From Brachyspira innocens ATCC 29796 (GTDB taxonomy: Bacteria > Spirochaetota > Brachyspiria > Brachyspirales > Brachyspiraceae), in contig NZ_ARQI01000117.1 of assembly GCF_000384655.1 (NCBI RefSeq), positions 1 through 64,000 of the forward strand: a DNA stretch of 64,000 nucleotides, written 5' to 3'. The position numbers and the translations under genes are program-made. This document shows, piece after piece, positions 27,255-36,114 of the stretch. Each line of letters opens with the position of its first letter. Position 1 is the first letter of the stretch. The notes below the pieces were generated by a model that was not told the DNA's origin, did not search any database, and worked only from the letters and a program-made list of their open reading frames with translations.

Positions 27255-28160
27255 ATGAATAAAATTATAACAACTATTTTTATATTAATATCAATTATCA
27301 GCTGTAATAATAATGCAAAAAAAGATAATAACAGCCAATCATCTGAAAATTATCTTGTAATAAATAAGCCAAAATCAAACTCTGAAAAACTTCAGGTTTA
27401 TGCAAGTATATACCCTATATATGACTTTGCCAAAAAAATAGGCGGAGAAAAAGCAGATGTTTATAATATGACTTCATCTGGTTCAGAACCGCATGACTTT
27501 GAAATAACTTCAAAAGATATGGCTAATTTAAACAAAGCAGACATTTTTATATATAACGGCGGCGGAATGGAACATTGGGCTGATACTGTAAAAGAAAGTA
27601 TAAATGATTTGAATTATTTAGAAAGTTCATATGGCATAGAAAAAGAAGAATTAGACCCTCATTTTTGGCTTTCTCCTATAAAAGCAAAAAAACAAATGGA
27701 AAATATTAAAAATGCTCTCTCAGAAATAGATAAAAATAATGCTGAATATTATAATTCTAATTACAATATATATGCTGAACGTTTAGATGAACTTGATAAA
27801 ACTTTCAGAGATAATTTATCTAATGTAAAAAATACTAATCTTATAGTAACACACCCTGCTTTCGGACATTTCTGTAAAGAATATTCTTTAAATCAGGTGG
27901 CTATTGCAAGAGATGAAGCTGACCCTAAAGCTATGTCAGAAACAATAAGTTTTATGAAAGATAATAATATAAAAGCCATATTTTATGAAGAGTTTTCAAG
28001 TTCAAAATTGGTAGATTCTATAGCTAAAGAAACTGACGCTCTTACATACACTCTAAATCCAATAGAATCTTTAAGCGAAGAAGATATAAAAAATGGTGAT
28101 GATTATTTTTCTGTAATGGAAAAAAACCTTATATCGTTGACTAATGGTCTTAATCAATAA
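27255..28160 (+). CDS. ZnuA-type metal ABC transporter substrate-binding lipoprotein
   Basis: The 301-aa protein captures a divalent metal, probably Zn(II), outside the inner membrane. A lipobox ISC places the lipid anchor at Cys17. Ligand candidates follow the cluster A-I pattern: His80 in SGSEPHDFE, His136 in DPHFWLSP, and His200 and His206 in THPAFGHF. A histidine at the third position is usual for zinc rather than manganese binders. The fourth position reads TYTLNPIESL with Asn where many relatives have Asp. The His-rich loop of proteobacterial ZnuA is absent. It lies 32 bp before its ATPase gene, but no permease gene follows. Confidence 0.88.
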   Translation: MNKIITTIFILISIISCNNNAKKDNNSQSSENYLVINKPKSNSEKLQVYASIYPIYDFAKKIGGEKADVYNMTSSGSEPHDFEITSKDMANLNKADIFIYNGGGMEHWADTVKESINDLNYLESSYGIEKEELDPHFWLSPIKAKKQMENIKNALSEIDKNNAEYYNSNYNIYAERLDELDKTFRDNLSNVKNTNLIVTHPAFGHFCKEYSLNQVAIARDEADPKAMSETISFMKDNNIKAIFYEEFSSSKLVDSIAKETDALTYTLNPIESLSEEDIKNGDDYFSVMEKNLISLTNGLNQ

Positions 28161-28192
28161 GATATTAATATAATAATATAAAGAATAGCATT

Positions 28193-28933
28193 ATGAATAA
28201 AGTTATAGAGTTTAAAAATGTACATTTTGGATACACTTCAGACGACATATTAAGATGTATAAGTTTTGATATAAATAAAGGTGATTTCGTATCTATAATA
28301 GGCTCTAATGGAGTTGGAAAAAGCACTATATTAAAACTTATACTAGGAGAACTTCATCAATATAAAGGAAGTATAAAACTATACGGAGAAGATATAAATA
28401 ATTTTAAAGATTGGAAAAAAATTGGCTATTTGGAACAAAATGCCTATTCTAAAATAATGCATTTTCCAGCTACAGTTTATGAAATTGTTATGTCTAATAA
28501 TTTTGCTGATATAGGATTATTTAAATTTCCTAATAAAAAACATCATGACAAAGTTATAGAAGCCTTAAAACTTTTAGGTATGGAAAATTATAAAGACAGA
28601 ATGATATACAAACTTTCAGGAGGTCAGGTGCAGAGAGTATTTTTAGCTAGAACCTTAATATCAAAACCCGATTTACTTGTACTAGATGAACCTACTAATG
28701 GAGTTGACAGAGAAACCACAGAATTAATATACAATATACTTTATAATTTAAATAAAAATGAAAATGTATCTATAATAATGGTTACTCATGATGTGGAAAG
28801 AATATCAAAAATATCTAATAGAATATTTTGTTTTGAAGACGGAACTTTAATAGAGCTTGAAAAAAATCAAATAGATATAGAGCTTTCACATAAGCATAAA
28901 CACCCGAATGCAGATAATGCCTGCTCATGCTAA
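28193..28933 (+). CDS. ZnuC-type metal ABC transporter ATPase with His/Cys-rich tail
   Basis: The 246-aa ATPase has Walker A GSNGVGKST, signature LSGGQVQRVFLART, Walker B LLVLDEPTNGVD and switch histidine VTHDVER. This is the family that powers Zn/Mn/Fe import. The C-terminal about 20 residues (LSHKHKHPNADNACSC) hold three His and two Cys and could sense or bind metal; such tails occur in some ZnuC-like proteins. The expected next gene, a multi-span permease, is absent: the stop codon is followed 25 bp later by a type A inverted-repeat element and then an unrelated surface-protein gene. Confidence 0.88.
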   Translation: MNKVIEFKNVHFGYTSDDILRCISFDINKGDFVSIIGSNGVGKSTILKLILGELHQYKGSIKLYGEDINNFKDWKKIGYLEQNAYSKIMHFPATVYEIVMSNNFADIGLFKFPNKKHHDKVIEALKLLGMENYKDRMIYKLSGGQVQRVFLARTLISKPDLLVLDEPTNGVDRETTELIYNILYNLNKNENVSIIMVTHDVERISKISNRIFCFEDGTLIELEKNQIDIELSHKHKHPNADNACSC

Positions 28934-28957
28934 TTTTGATTACATATTTACGATATA

Positions 28958-29264
28958 TTATACTTGTTTCAAAAGTACTTGACAAACAATTTTGCAAGTT
29001 GTTTATTTTATGCTAAATTAAATAATATTAATAATTGTTTAAATAAATATTTTATATGTTGTATAAATCATATTGTTTAAGTTACAAAATGCAGTTCTTT
29101 TGGTTCTCGCCGAAGGCGGGCTGTGCCTTATACCACGCCGCGGGCGGACAGGCGTCATAAAAGAACTGGGCACGTACGTGTGGTGCAAAGCCCCAACTAT
29201 AATTAAAAAATGTTAAATTAAAAATTTATAAATATTAACAAATTTAGTTTTGAAACAAGTATAA
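28958..29264. mobile_element. Non-coding inverted-repeat element, type A, copy 2
   Basis: This is the best-preserved type A copy. It has perfect 17-bp terminal inverted repeats, TTATACTTGTTTCAAAA at 28958 and TTTTGAAACAAGTATAA at 29248, over 307 bp. The GC-rich core sits within a perfect 10-bp hairpin, CAGTTCTTTT (29092) with AAAAGAACTG (29159), around a 57-base loop. No coding sequence is conserved. It occupies most of the 28934-29361 gap, where a znuB gene might have been expected. Confidence 0.75.
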
Positions 29265-29361
29265 AATATTAATTAAAAAAAATATATTTCAATGTAAAAT
29301 AAATTTGATTTTTCTGTATATAATGTATATAATTTCCTAAATTTTTTAGGAGACTTCAATT

Positions 29362-30450
29362 ATGAAAAAAGTTTTATTTACTGTGATTGCTGTGCTGTCT
29401 ATAAGTAATGCATTAGTTTTTGGTATGTACGGCAATAATAATGATTGGATTGATTTTCTTACAGATGGAAACCAATTCAGAGCTAGAATGGATCAATTAG
29501 GTTTTACATTGGGAAATGATACTATTAAAGGTACATTCGGTTTCAGAGCCAATACTGGTTATTTAGGCTCAATATTAACTTCTTCAGATAATAATTTTAA
29601 TTTGGATGCTACTATATCTGCTGGTATAGGATATAATTCAGAGTTAATAGGAATAGGTATCGGGTATAATTATACTATGCCAGTAATAGATGAAAACCTA
29701 AATTCATATAAAAATTTTGGTATACATACTCCTGTTTTGGCTGTTAATGCATTAAATAACAATTTAAGAATAGTAGTTCCAGTGCAAATTGCCATAACAG
29801 ATTCCCTATACAATGCTAATAATTATAAATATACAGGCATAAGTCTTGACCCACAAATAAGATATTATAGTGATTCAGATATTTTTAAACAATTCAGATT
29901 AATATTAAAATACGGAATTAATCAAACTAAAGATACTTCTTCTACATACACAGCTTCATCATTCGGTTTTGATTTTAGACTATACTTTGGAGCAGTAGTT
30001 GGAAACGTTTCTCTTACTCCATTTATTAAAGTTACTTATGATACTTCTTTAGGTGCTAAAGGAAAAACTTTAGGAAGTTATGAAGTATATTCAGACAGTG
30101 TAATAATACCTATGAATACTGGTGCTGATTTGCTTGAAAGAGAAACTTACCAATTATCAATACTTCCTACTTTAGGATTAGAAGCAAGCAGTGATATAGT
30201 TTCTTTATATATGGAACCTGGTTTAGGATATTCCATTATTGATGATGGATTAAAAGGTTCAGGCATTACTCATGCACTAGCTTGGTCAGCATATACAGAA
30301 CTTTATATTACACCAGTTGAAGATTTAGAATGGTATTTTGAAATGGATGTTAATGGAGATTATGCTCCAGATGGAAATTCAATACCTGTATATTTTGAAA
30401 CTACTACTGGTATCACTTGGTACTTACCTTCTTTTGGTAATGAACAATAA
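29362..30450 (+). CDS. Exported surface protein, Vsp-like
   Basis: The 362-aa protein has a signal peptide (MKKVLFTVIAVLSISNALVFG). The mature N-terminus (MYGNNNDWIDFL.DGNQFRARMDQLGF) resembles Brachyspira variable surface proteins as I remember them. The remainder alternates short hydrophobic and polar strands with many Gly, Tyr and Thr, and ends in the aromatic residues W-Y-L-P-S-F. That is consistent with an outer-membrane beta-barrel, although the terminal residue is not aromatic. Surface location and antigenic variation are inferences from that likeness. TTAGGAG before the ATG is a good ribosome binding site. Only one copy is present in this window. Confidence 0.7.
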   Translation: MKKVLFTVIAVLSISNALVFGMYGNNNDWIDFLTDGNQFRARMDQLGFTLGNDTIKGTFGFRANTGYLGSILTSSDNNFNLDATISAGIGYNSELIGIGIGYNYTMPVIDENLNSYKNFGIHTPVLAVNALNNNLRIVVPVQIAITDSLYNANNYKYTGISLDPQIRYYSDSDIFKQFRLILKYGINQTKDTSSTYTASSFGFDFRLYFGAVVGNVSLTPFIKVTYDTSLGAKGKTLGSYEVYSDSVIIPMNTGADLLERETYQLSILPTLGLEASSDIVSLYMEPGLGYSIIDDGLKGSGITHALAWSAYTELYITPVEDLEWYFEMDVNGDYAPDGNSIPVYFETTTGITWYLPSFGNEQ

Positions 30451-30477
30451 GTAATTTAATATAATTTTATTATATAG

Positions 30478-30507
30478 AGGGCTTATTTAAATATAAGCCC
30501 TTTTTTA
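30478..30507 (+). terminator. Intrinsic terminator after the Vsp-like gene
   Basis: GGGCTTAT and ATAAGCCC form a perfect 8-bp stem around TTAAAT, followed by TTTTTT. The stem starts about 28 bp after the stop codon. Confidence 0.9.
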
Positions 30508-30873
30508 TGGCTGGATTTCATTTAAAACTAAATCAATAAATATTTAATAATTTTATCTTTTTAGTATTCTATAATTATTATTTGTAGATTTAGGCAATAC
30601 CCTAATTATTAAAATTAAACATTATATAATAATAATCATATACGAATACAAAATAGCAGCATATATGAAAACTATTAAAGACAGAAAATTATTATTAAAA
30701 CTCCTGCCTTTTTATTTTTTTAATTAAAAAGAATTATTTAAAAAACTTACCTATATCATACAGATAACCAATATTATGTATTTTTCTCTAGCATTATCAG
30801 TATCAATTTCTAATTCACATTTAATATTTTAAGCATTATATGCACATCATTAGAATTTAATTATGCTAATTTT
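30508..30873. other. AT-rich intergenic stretch with nothing recognised
   Basis: No reading frame with coding character, no hairpin repeat and no element terminus was seen in these 366 bases. It lies between the terminator of the Vsp-like gene and the 3' end of the minus-strand DUF1232 gene. Confidence 0.6.
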
Positions 30874-31215
30874 TTAATTTGCGGCTACTTTAAATACTAA
30901 AACTACCAAAAGAACAACTATTAAAATTCCTATAACTCCTACTATTAAAAGCCCCCATTTTATGAACTTAATTATTTTTCTTATGGAACTATTAGCTTCT
31001 ACAACACCATTCTGTATGCCGTTAAGCCCTCCCACTAAAAGAAATAATGCATCCTCAAACCAGCCTAATACTGGTATTACATCAGGCACCAAATCTACTG
31101 GAGAAACTGTATATATTACAGCCAATATCAAAGGTATCCAAGGCAGTATTCCAGACTGTGCTGGTTTGTTCTCATTGTTAGTATTGTTTTCATTATTATA
31201 ATCATAATCACTCAT
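30874..31215 (-). CDS. DUF1232 (YkvA-type) membrane protein
   Basis: The 113-aa protein has an Asn-rich N-terminus (residues 1-20), then the DUF1232 core: WIPLILAVIYTVSPVDLVPD followed by VIPVLGWFEDALFLLVGGL. A second hydrophobic segment lies at the C-terminus (about 88-110). The SP.DL.PD..P..G..DD-like motif defines the family; function is unknown. A Shine-Dalgarno AGGAG precedes the ATG. It stands alone, divergent from the parA gene. Confidence 0.85.
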   Translation of the reverse strand: MSDYDYNNENNTNNENKPAQSGILPWIPLILAVIYTVSPVDLVPDVIPVLGWFEDALFLLVGGLNGIQNGVVEANSSIRKIIKFIKWGLLIVGVIGILIVVLLVVLVFKVAAN

Positions 31216-31431
31216 AAAAAACTCCTATTTTAAGTTATAATTAAATATACTTAAATTAAACAAAAATAAAATTAATATATCATTAAATTAGTATATATAA
31301 TAATATTAATTTGTCAATACTTTATGCGTATTTTATATATTTTTAAGTATAAAATTAGATAATAAAAAACTTGATAAAATACCTGATTTTGATATAATAG
31401 TATAATTTCATGATAGTTTAAGGATATATTT

Positions 31432-32196
31432 ATGTCTAAAGTTATAGCCATAGTCAATCAAAAAGGCGGAGTTGGAAAAACAACTACAGCAGTTAATCTA
31501 AGTGCAAGCATAGCAAAAATGGGTCATAAAACTCTTCTTATAGATATAGACCCTCAGGCAAATGCTTGTTTGGGTATCGGCATCACAAGAGATAAGATGA
31601 AAAAAAGCGTATACGACCTACTAATAGGAGAAGCTAGTACAAAAGAAGTAATAATGCCTACATATCAGGAGAATCTGTTTTTAATACCAGCCGACTCAGA
31701 TTTGGTAGGTGCTCAGATAGAACTTGTTAATGAAATAGCCAGAGAATACAAATTAAAAAAAGCTATAGAAACTATAAAAAATGACTATGAATATATTATT
31801 ATAGACTGCCCGCCTACTTTGGGTATACTAACACTTAATGCTCTAACTGCTGCAGATTCTGTTCTTATACCTATACAATGTGAGTTTTATGCTTTAGACG
31901 GAGTAGCTGAACTTAATAATACTATAGCACTTGTAAAAGAAAATCTTAATAAAGAATTAAAAATAGAGGGGGTACTTCTTACTATGTATGATGCCAGAAC
32001 AAAATTATCTTCTGATGTAGTAAAAGAGGTTGTAAATTTCTTTAAAGAAAAGACATATAAAACTATGATACCTAGAAATGTGCGTTTAAGCGAAGCTCCT
32101 TCATACGGTAAGGCTATAAGTGATTATGATAAAGACTGCGTTGGAGCTAGAAGCTACAGAGAATTTGCTAAAGAGTTTATTGAAAAATCTAAATAA
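31432..32196 (+). CDS. parA: Chromosome-partitioning ATPase ParA/Soj
   Basis: The 254-aa ParA ATPase works with ParB-parS in chromosome segregation. The deviant Walker A is KGGVGKTTTAVN with the signature lysines. DIDPQANA contains the Walker A' Asp, and DCPPTLGILTLNAL is the Walker B region. The short N-terminus without an HTH marks the Soj (chromosomal, type Ib-like) form. A Shine-Dalgarno AGGA precedes the ATG. The parB gene does not follow directly: a GNAT acetyltransferase gene lies between them, all on the same strand. No perfect parS site was found in the window. Confidence 0.94.
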   Translation: MSKVIAIVNQKGGVGKTTTAVNLSASIAKMGHKTLLIDIDPQANACLGIGITRDKMKKSVYDLLIGEASTKEVIMPTYQENLFLIPADSDLVGAQIELVNEIAREYKLKKAIETIKNDYEYIIIDCPPTLGILTLNALTAADSVLIPIQCEFYALDGVAELNNTIALVKENLNKELKIEGVLLTMYDARTKLSSDVVKEVVNFFKEKTYKTMIPRNVRLSEAPSYGKAISDYDKDCVGARSYREFAKEFIEKSK

Positions 32197-32230
32197 TTAT
32201 CATTTTTTAAAATATGAGGATATTACTAGT

Positions 32231-32737
32231 ATGAATAATATTATTTTACAAGATGTAAAAAAAGAAGATATTTCTGTATTTAAAAATAAATTACAGGAAT
32301 CATTTATGTTTGGTGCTCAAAAGTATTTTGAAGAAAATATTACAGATAAAATTCCAGAAGAAAAAGATATTGACGAGTCTTTAAATACAAATGACACGTA
32401 TTCTTATCACTTAATACTTAATAATGAAAAAGTAGGAGGAACAATAGTAGAAATAAATGATAAAACAAATCATAATGAACTTCATTTCTTCTTTATATAT
32501 CCAGAATATCAAAATAAAAAAATAGGATATTTATCTTGGAAAGCTATAGAAAATAAATATCCTCAAACAAAAATTTGGACATGTTATACTCCGTATTTTG
32601 AAAAGCGTAATATAAACTTTTATGTGAATAAATGCGGTTTTCATATAGTTGCTTTTTATAATCAATATAATAAACTTGAAGGAATAGAGAGCGGTCCTGA
32701 AGAGTTTTTTAAATTTGAAAAAGTTATCAATAAATAA
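32231..32737 (+). CDS. GNAT-family acetyltransferase between parA and parB
   Basis: The 168-aa protein has the GNAT layout: an N-terminal strand-helix (IILQDVKKEDISVFKNKLQE), then central strands ending in LHFFFIYPEYQNKKIGYLSW. The acetyl-CoA pyrophosphate loop is here Q-N-K-K-I-G instead of the usual Q-x-x-G-x-G/A. FYVNKCGFHIVAFYNQ closes the fold. The start is set at ATG 32231, preceded by GAGGA; a longer frame would overlap parA. The substrate is unknown. Its position within the parA-parB pair suggests insertion into, or co-transcription with, the segregation genes. Confidence 0.8.
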   Translation: MNNIILQDVKKEDISVFKNKLQESFMFGAQKYFEENITDKIPEEKDIDESLNTNDTYSYHLILNNEKVGGTIVEINDKTNHNELHFFFIYPEYQNKKIGYLSWKAIENKYPQTKIWTCYTPYFEKRNINFYVNKCGFHIVAFYNQYNKLEGIESGPEEFFKFEKVINK

Positions 32738-32774
32738 TATAATATGTTAATTAAATAAAGATTAAGAGGGTTTT

Positions 32775-33722
32775 ATGAGCAGAAAAGGTGGACTTGGTGG
32801 TCAAGGTATGAATGCATTAATAAAATCTGCTGACAGTGAAATTAGAAAAGCAGCTTTAGATGCAGAAAAAAGAGGAGTATTAGAAGTAGATATTTCACTT
32901 ATAGATGTAAATCCAGACCAGCCTAGAAAAATTTTTAATGAAGAAGAAATACAGGGACTTGCAGAATCTATAAGAGAAAACGGACTTATAAACCCTATAA
33001 CTTTAAGAGAAAAAGACGGTCAGTATCAAATTATATCAGGCGAGAGAAGATTCAGAGCATTTAAATTTTTAAATAGAGATAAAGTACCTGCATTAGTGCT
33101 TGAAAATATAGATGATTCAAAAATGCTTGAACTTACGCTTGTAGAAAATATACAAAGAGCCGATTTGAACCCTATAGAAATAGCAAGAAGCTACAAAAAA
33201 TTAATATATGATTTAAATATCAAACAGGAAGAATTGGCTAACCGTGTTGGAAAAAGCAGAAGTACCATATCAAATTCAATGCGTATATTAGATTTAAGTG
33301 AAAATATACAAAACTTAATATTAGAATCCAAAATTACAGAAGGTCATGCTAGAGCTATATTATCATTAACAGATGAAAATGAAAGAGAAACATTCGCAAA
33401 AGAAATAATAGAAAACGGATATTCAGTAAGAGAATGTGAGAAAATAGTAAAAGAGAGAAAAAATGATAATAACTCGCAGGAGAATACTGAAAATAATCAA
33501 AAAGACAATAAAAAAGAAATAAAAAAAGACCCTAATATAAGACAATTAGAAAATGATTTGGAAAAAATATTTTCTACAAAAGTTAATGTTATAGATAAAA
33601 ACGGTAAAGAAGGAAAAATAGTTATAGAATATTACAGCAGCGATGATTTATCAAGAATTATGGATATGCTTGAAAAAATACATGAAAGAGAAAACAGTAC
33701 AATACATACTCTTGAATATTAG
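32775..33722 (+). CDS. parB: Chromosome-partitioning protein ParB/Spo0J
   Basis: The 315-aa ParB has an N-terminal CTP-binding domain (VNPDQPRKIF, LAESIRENGLINPI, then the arginine box GERRFRA, and TLVENIQRADLNPIE). Next comes the HTH that binds parS (KQEELANRVGKSRSTISNSMR). The linker (about 230-255) is rich in N, K, E and Q, and a C-terminal dimerisation domain includes GKIVIEYYSSDDL.R. The N-terminal ParA-stimulating segment is MSRKGGLGGQGMNALI. All key motifs are present. The parB stop codon overlaps the Shine-Dalgarno of the following gene. Confidence 0.94.
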   Translation: MSRKGGLGGQGMNALIKSADSEIRKAALDAEKRGVLEVDISLIDVNPDQPRKIFNEEEIQGLAESIRENGLINPITLREKDGQYQIISGERRFRAFKFLNRDKVPALVLENIDDSKMLELTLVENIQRADLNPIEIARSYKKLIYDLNIKQEELANRVGKSRSTISNSMRILDLSENIQNLILESKITEGHARAILSLTDENERETFAKEIIENGYSVRECEKIVKERKNDNNSQENTENNQKDNKKEIKKDPNIRQLENDLEKIFSTKVNVIDKNGKEGKIVIEYYSSDDLSRIMDMLEKIHERENSTIHTLEY

Positions 33723-33730
33723 GAGACAAT

Positions 33731-34966
33731 TTGAAGTCGAAGTTTTTTTTATTCCTTACATTATTATTAATAACATCAAGCCTTTATTCAAGAGAGAGAA
33801 TGCCTATAGCAACTATAGATTTGGATCATAGTTTAAGAGAAAATGAACCTTTAAGAAAAGAACTTGTAAGAACTATAAACAGGTTCGCATATTTAAAACA
33901 AAAAACTTCTATATCTGTAGATAGAACAAAAAAGAAATTATTCTCTACTAATGAATTAACGCTTGAACAAGGATTAACTGTAGCTTCTAATCTTAATATA
34001 AAAGCAGCTATTATAATGGACAGCGAAAAAGTATTAAAGAGTACAAATAATTCTGTTTCAAATAATAATATAGTAATTAATTCTGATAATATAAATACGG
34101 TTCTTAGTAATTATAATATTACAAATAATATGATAAGCAATGATATAGTTATCACAAATGGTATAACTCTCACAAATGAAATTAAAGATTTGGGAGATTT
34201 AATAGAATATGGAATAGGAAAGAAAACCGAAGGTACAGATAAAGCCGCTGATGAAAAAAGCGATGAAGAACTATATGATATAAAATATAATTTTAAAGTT
34301 ATTGATATAGAAACAATGGAAACGTTAAAGGAATATGAGCTTAAAACATCATCAGAAACTATATCAGTAATACAGGAAATATGCACATATTTGGAGTTTT
34401 ACTTTTCAAACTATATATTCAAATCCTTTGAACCGCCTATAAATGGTGTTAATTTAACTTTAAGAATAGACAGAATATCATTAGAAAATAAAACTAACTC
34501 AATATATAATTCTGGTGAAATAATAGAAGGGGAATCATTTTCATTAAATTTCAGATCCAATACAGAAGGATATATATATATATTCGCCTTTCAAAATGAC
34601 GGAACTGTAATACTAATGCATCCCAATGACTTTAATAATTACATAGATAATCAATACCATAATAAAATAGAATCAAGAAAAAATTATATAGTGCCTCCAG
34701 AAAACTCAATATTTAAAATAGTAATAAGCCCGCCTTTTGGAGAAGATTCATTTTACTGCCTATATACCAAAAAAGAACAAAAATGGATTACTGGAACATA
34801 TTTTTCAGGCGATGGATTTAAAATATGTAATAAAAATAAAATAGCCGAGTTTACTGCCAAATTAAAATCTACACTTAAATGGATGAATAGAGATAATTGG
34901 CAGATATCATCAATCTATTTAAAATCTATACCCGAAATACCAGAAACAGAAACAATAGAAGAATAA
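33731..34966 (+). CDS. Exported DUF4384 protein, TTG start
   Basis: The 411-aa protein starts at TTG: AGGAG (33721-33725) stands 5 bases ahead, and the resulting MKSKFFLFLTLLLITSSLYS is a good signal peptide. Residues about 20-95 (IATIDLDHSLRENEPLRKE and later AAIIMDSEKVL) resemble exported proteins that bind or assemble at the envelope. A low-complexity Asn/Ile/Thr stretch follows (about 98-145). The C-terminal half carries a DUF4384-like domain (INGVNLTLRIDR, then GYIYIFAFQNDGTVILMHPN). DUF4384 proteins often accompany peptidase or sensor systems; this role is unproven here. It is tightly linked to parB. Confidence 0.75.
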   Translation: MKSKFFLFLTLLLITSSLYSRERMPIATIDLDHSLRENEPLRKELVRTINRFAYLKQKTSISVDRTKKKLFSTNELTLEQGLTVASNLNIKAAIIMDSEKVLKSTNNSVSNNNIVINSDNINTVLSNYNITNNMISNDIVITNGITLTNEIKDLGDLIEYGIGKKTEGTDKAADEKSDEELYDIKYNFKVIDIETMETLKEYELKTSSETISVIQEICTYLEFYFSNYIFKSFEPPINGVNLTLRIDRISLENKTNSIYNSGEIIEGESFSLNFRSNTEGYIYIFAFQNDGTVILMHPNDFNNYIDNQYHNKIESRKNYIVPPENSIFKIVISPPFGEDSFYCLYTKKEQKWITGTYFSGDGFKICNKNKIAEFTAKLKSTLKWMNRDNWQISSIYLKSIPEIPETETIEE

Positions 34967-35123
34967 TTTTATATTTAAAAAATTAATTTTTAACAAACTA
35001 TATTTATATACTAAAACAATAAGAATATAGCATGTAAAGTATTAAATTGAATATTTTTTATATAATATAGTAAAGTAATTTCAAAAGCTATAATAAAAAT
35101 AAATAGAGCGAGTATTAAATATA

Positions 35124-35165
35124 AAAAATAGCTATCACCTTATCAATAAAGCAATAGCATTTTTA
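35124..35165 (-). terminator. Terminator with wobble-paired 12-bp stem
   Basis: On the minus-strand RNA, GCUAUUGCUUUA pairs fully with UAAGGUGAUAGC when three G-U pairs are counted, around UUGA. It is followed by UAUUUUUUAU. On the plus strand three positions mismatch, so it should act only for the minus-strand gene ending at 35195. Confidence 0.75.
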
Positions 35166-35194
35166 TGTTAATAAAACTTTATCAGATTAGAAAA

Positions 35195-35884
35195 TTATCT
35201 ATAAATATATTTTTTGTTATAAAAAGGCTGATAACGATTAACTTTATCCAAGAAAGAGTTCTGATAAGAAGGATATAAAACAACCGTACCATCTTCATTT
35301 ACATGTCCTACAGGATCATACTCATAGAAAGGAAGAAGAGTACCTTTATAAGTAACATTGTCAGAAGGTCCCCATCTTAAAGGAACTTCCACTCCAAATA
35401 CTGTATCCTCCTCTACTGGAATACCATATATATAAACATATTTTGTGTATATATCAACAGCAACTAATGTATTATCTAATGATATTATTCCGCCGCCTTT
35501 TCCAGTAAATCTATAAAAATAAAAACGTTTCATAGCATCAGCATTATCTCTGTTTCTTTTGGCTGTATACAAAGGATTGTAGCCTCTGTATTGATAATAT
35601 TTCATACTTGATATAAAGAATATACCAGCTTTTGAATTTTTACCGCTGTACATATACTCTTTAGTGTCTGAATTGTTAAGCTCCCAACATTTATCCTCTG
35701 TCTTATCTATGAATTGAAAACTAGGAACATTATTTTTATCAAATGTAGCTACTAAAAGCCAATCTTTAAACTTTGAAGAGCTGAAATTCGGATTATCTGA
35801 AACTGGTCTTTCAACAGCTTCTTTTGAAAATAATAATAAACTATTTATAAATATAATTGCTATATAAAAAAATATTTTTCTCAT
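35195..35884 (-). CDS. Exported protein, paralogue of the lipoprotein at 54214
   Basis: The 229-aa protein has a signal peptide (1-20) and no lipobox. Most of its length aligns with residues about 80-280 of the lipoprotein encoded at 54214. Common elements are KDWLLVATFDKNNVPSFQF versus KDWFLKVSFTSGNVPEYQF, a MKRF.F...GKG..I.L segment, YTKYVYIYG versus YSKFIFAYA, and FYEYDPVGHVNEDGTVVLY versus FYEYDPIGFVKEDGEVVLY. The mature part is rich in Tyr, Asn and Lys. Function is unknown. The stretch to the next gene upstream (35885-36114) shows no other feature. Confidence 0.75.
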   Translation of the reverse strand: MRKIFFYIAIIFINSLLLFSKEAVERPVSDNPNFSSSKFKDWLLVATFDKNNVPSFQFIDKTEDKCWELNNSDTKEYMYSGKNSKAGIFFISSMKYYQYRGYNPLYTAKRNRDNADAMKRFYFYRFTGKGGGIISLDNTLVAVDIYTKYVYIYGIPVEEDTVFGVEVPLRWGPSDNVTYKGTLLPFYEYDPVGHVNEDGTVVLYPSYQNSFLDKVNRYQPFYNKKYIYR

Positions 35885-36114
35885 AATGATATCTTCAAAT
35901 TAAATTATTTTTATTTATTCATTTAAATAATACACTAAATAATATATAAGTAAATATAACAAGTTTTGAAATGTAAACTAAATTTATCATAAATAAACAA
36001 AAAACTATATTTTTTATACTTTTATAATACATTTGATACATTTTACACTACATTTAATTATTAATGTTTATCAATTAGTGGACATTTTAAACTTTTTGTC
36101 TTATTAACAAAATT

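Noticed and set aside
32120-32230. A longer GNAT reading frame starting inside parA
   Set aside because: The 37 extra codons overlap parA in another frame, and a GAGGA ribosome binding site favours the ATG at 32231.
31432-33722. A parS site near parAB
   Set aside because: No sequence close to TGTTTCACGTGAAACA was found; GTTTCACG at about 1469 matches only half and is inside a gene.
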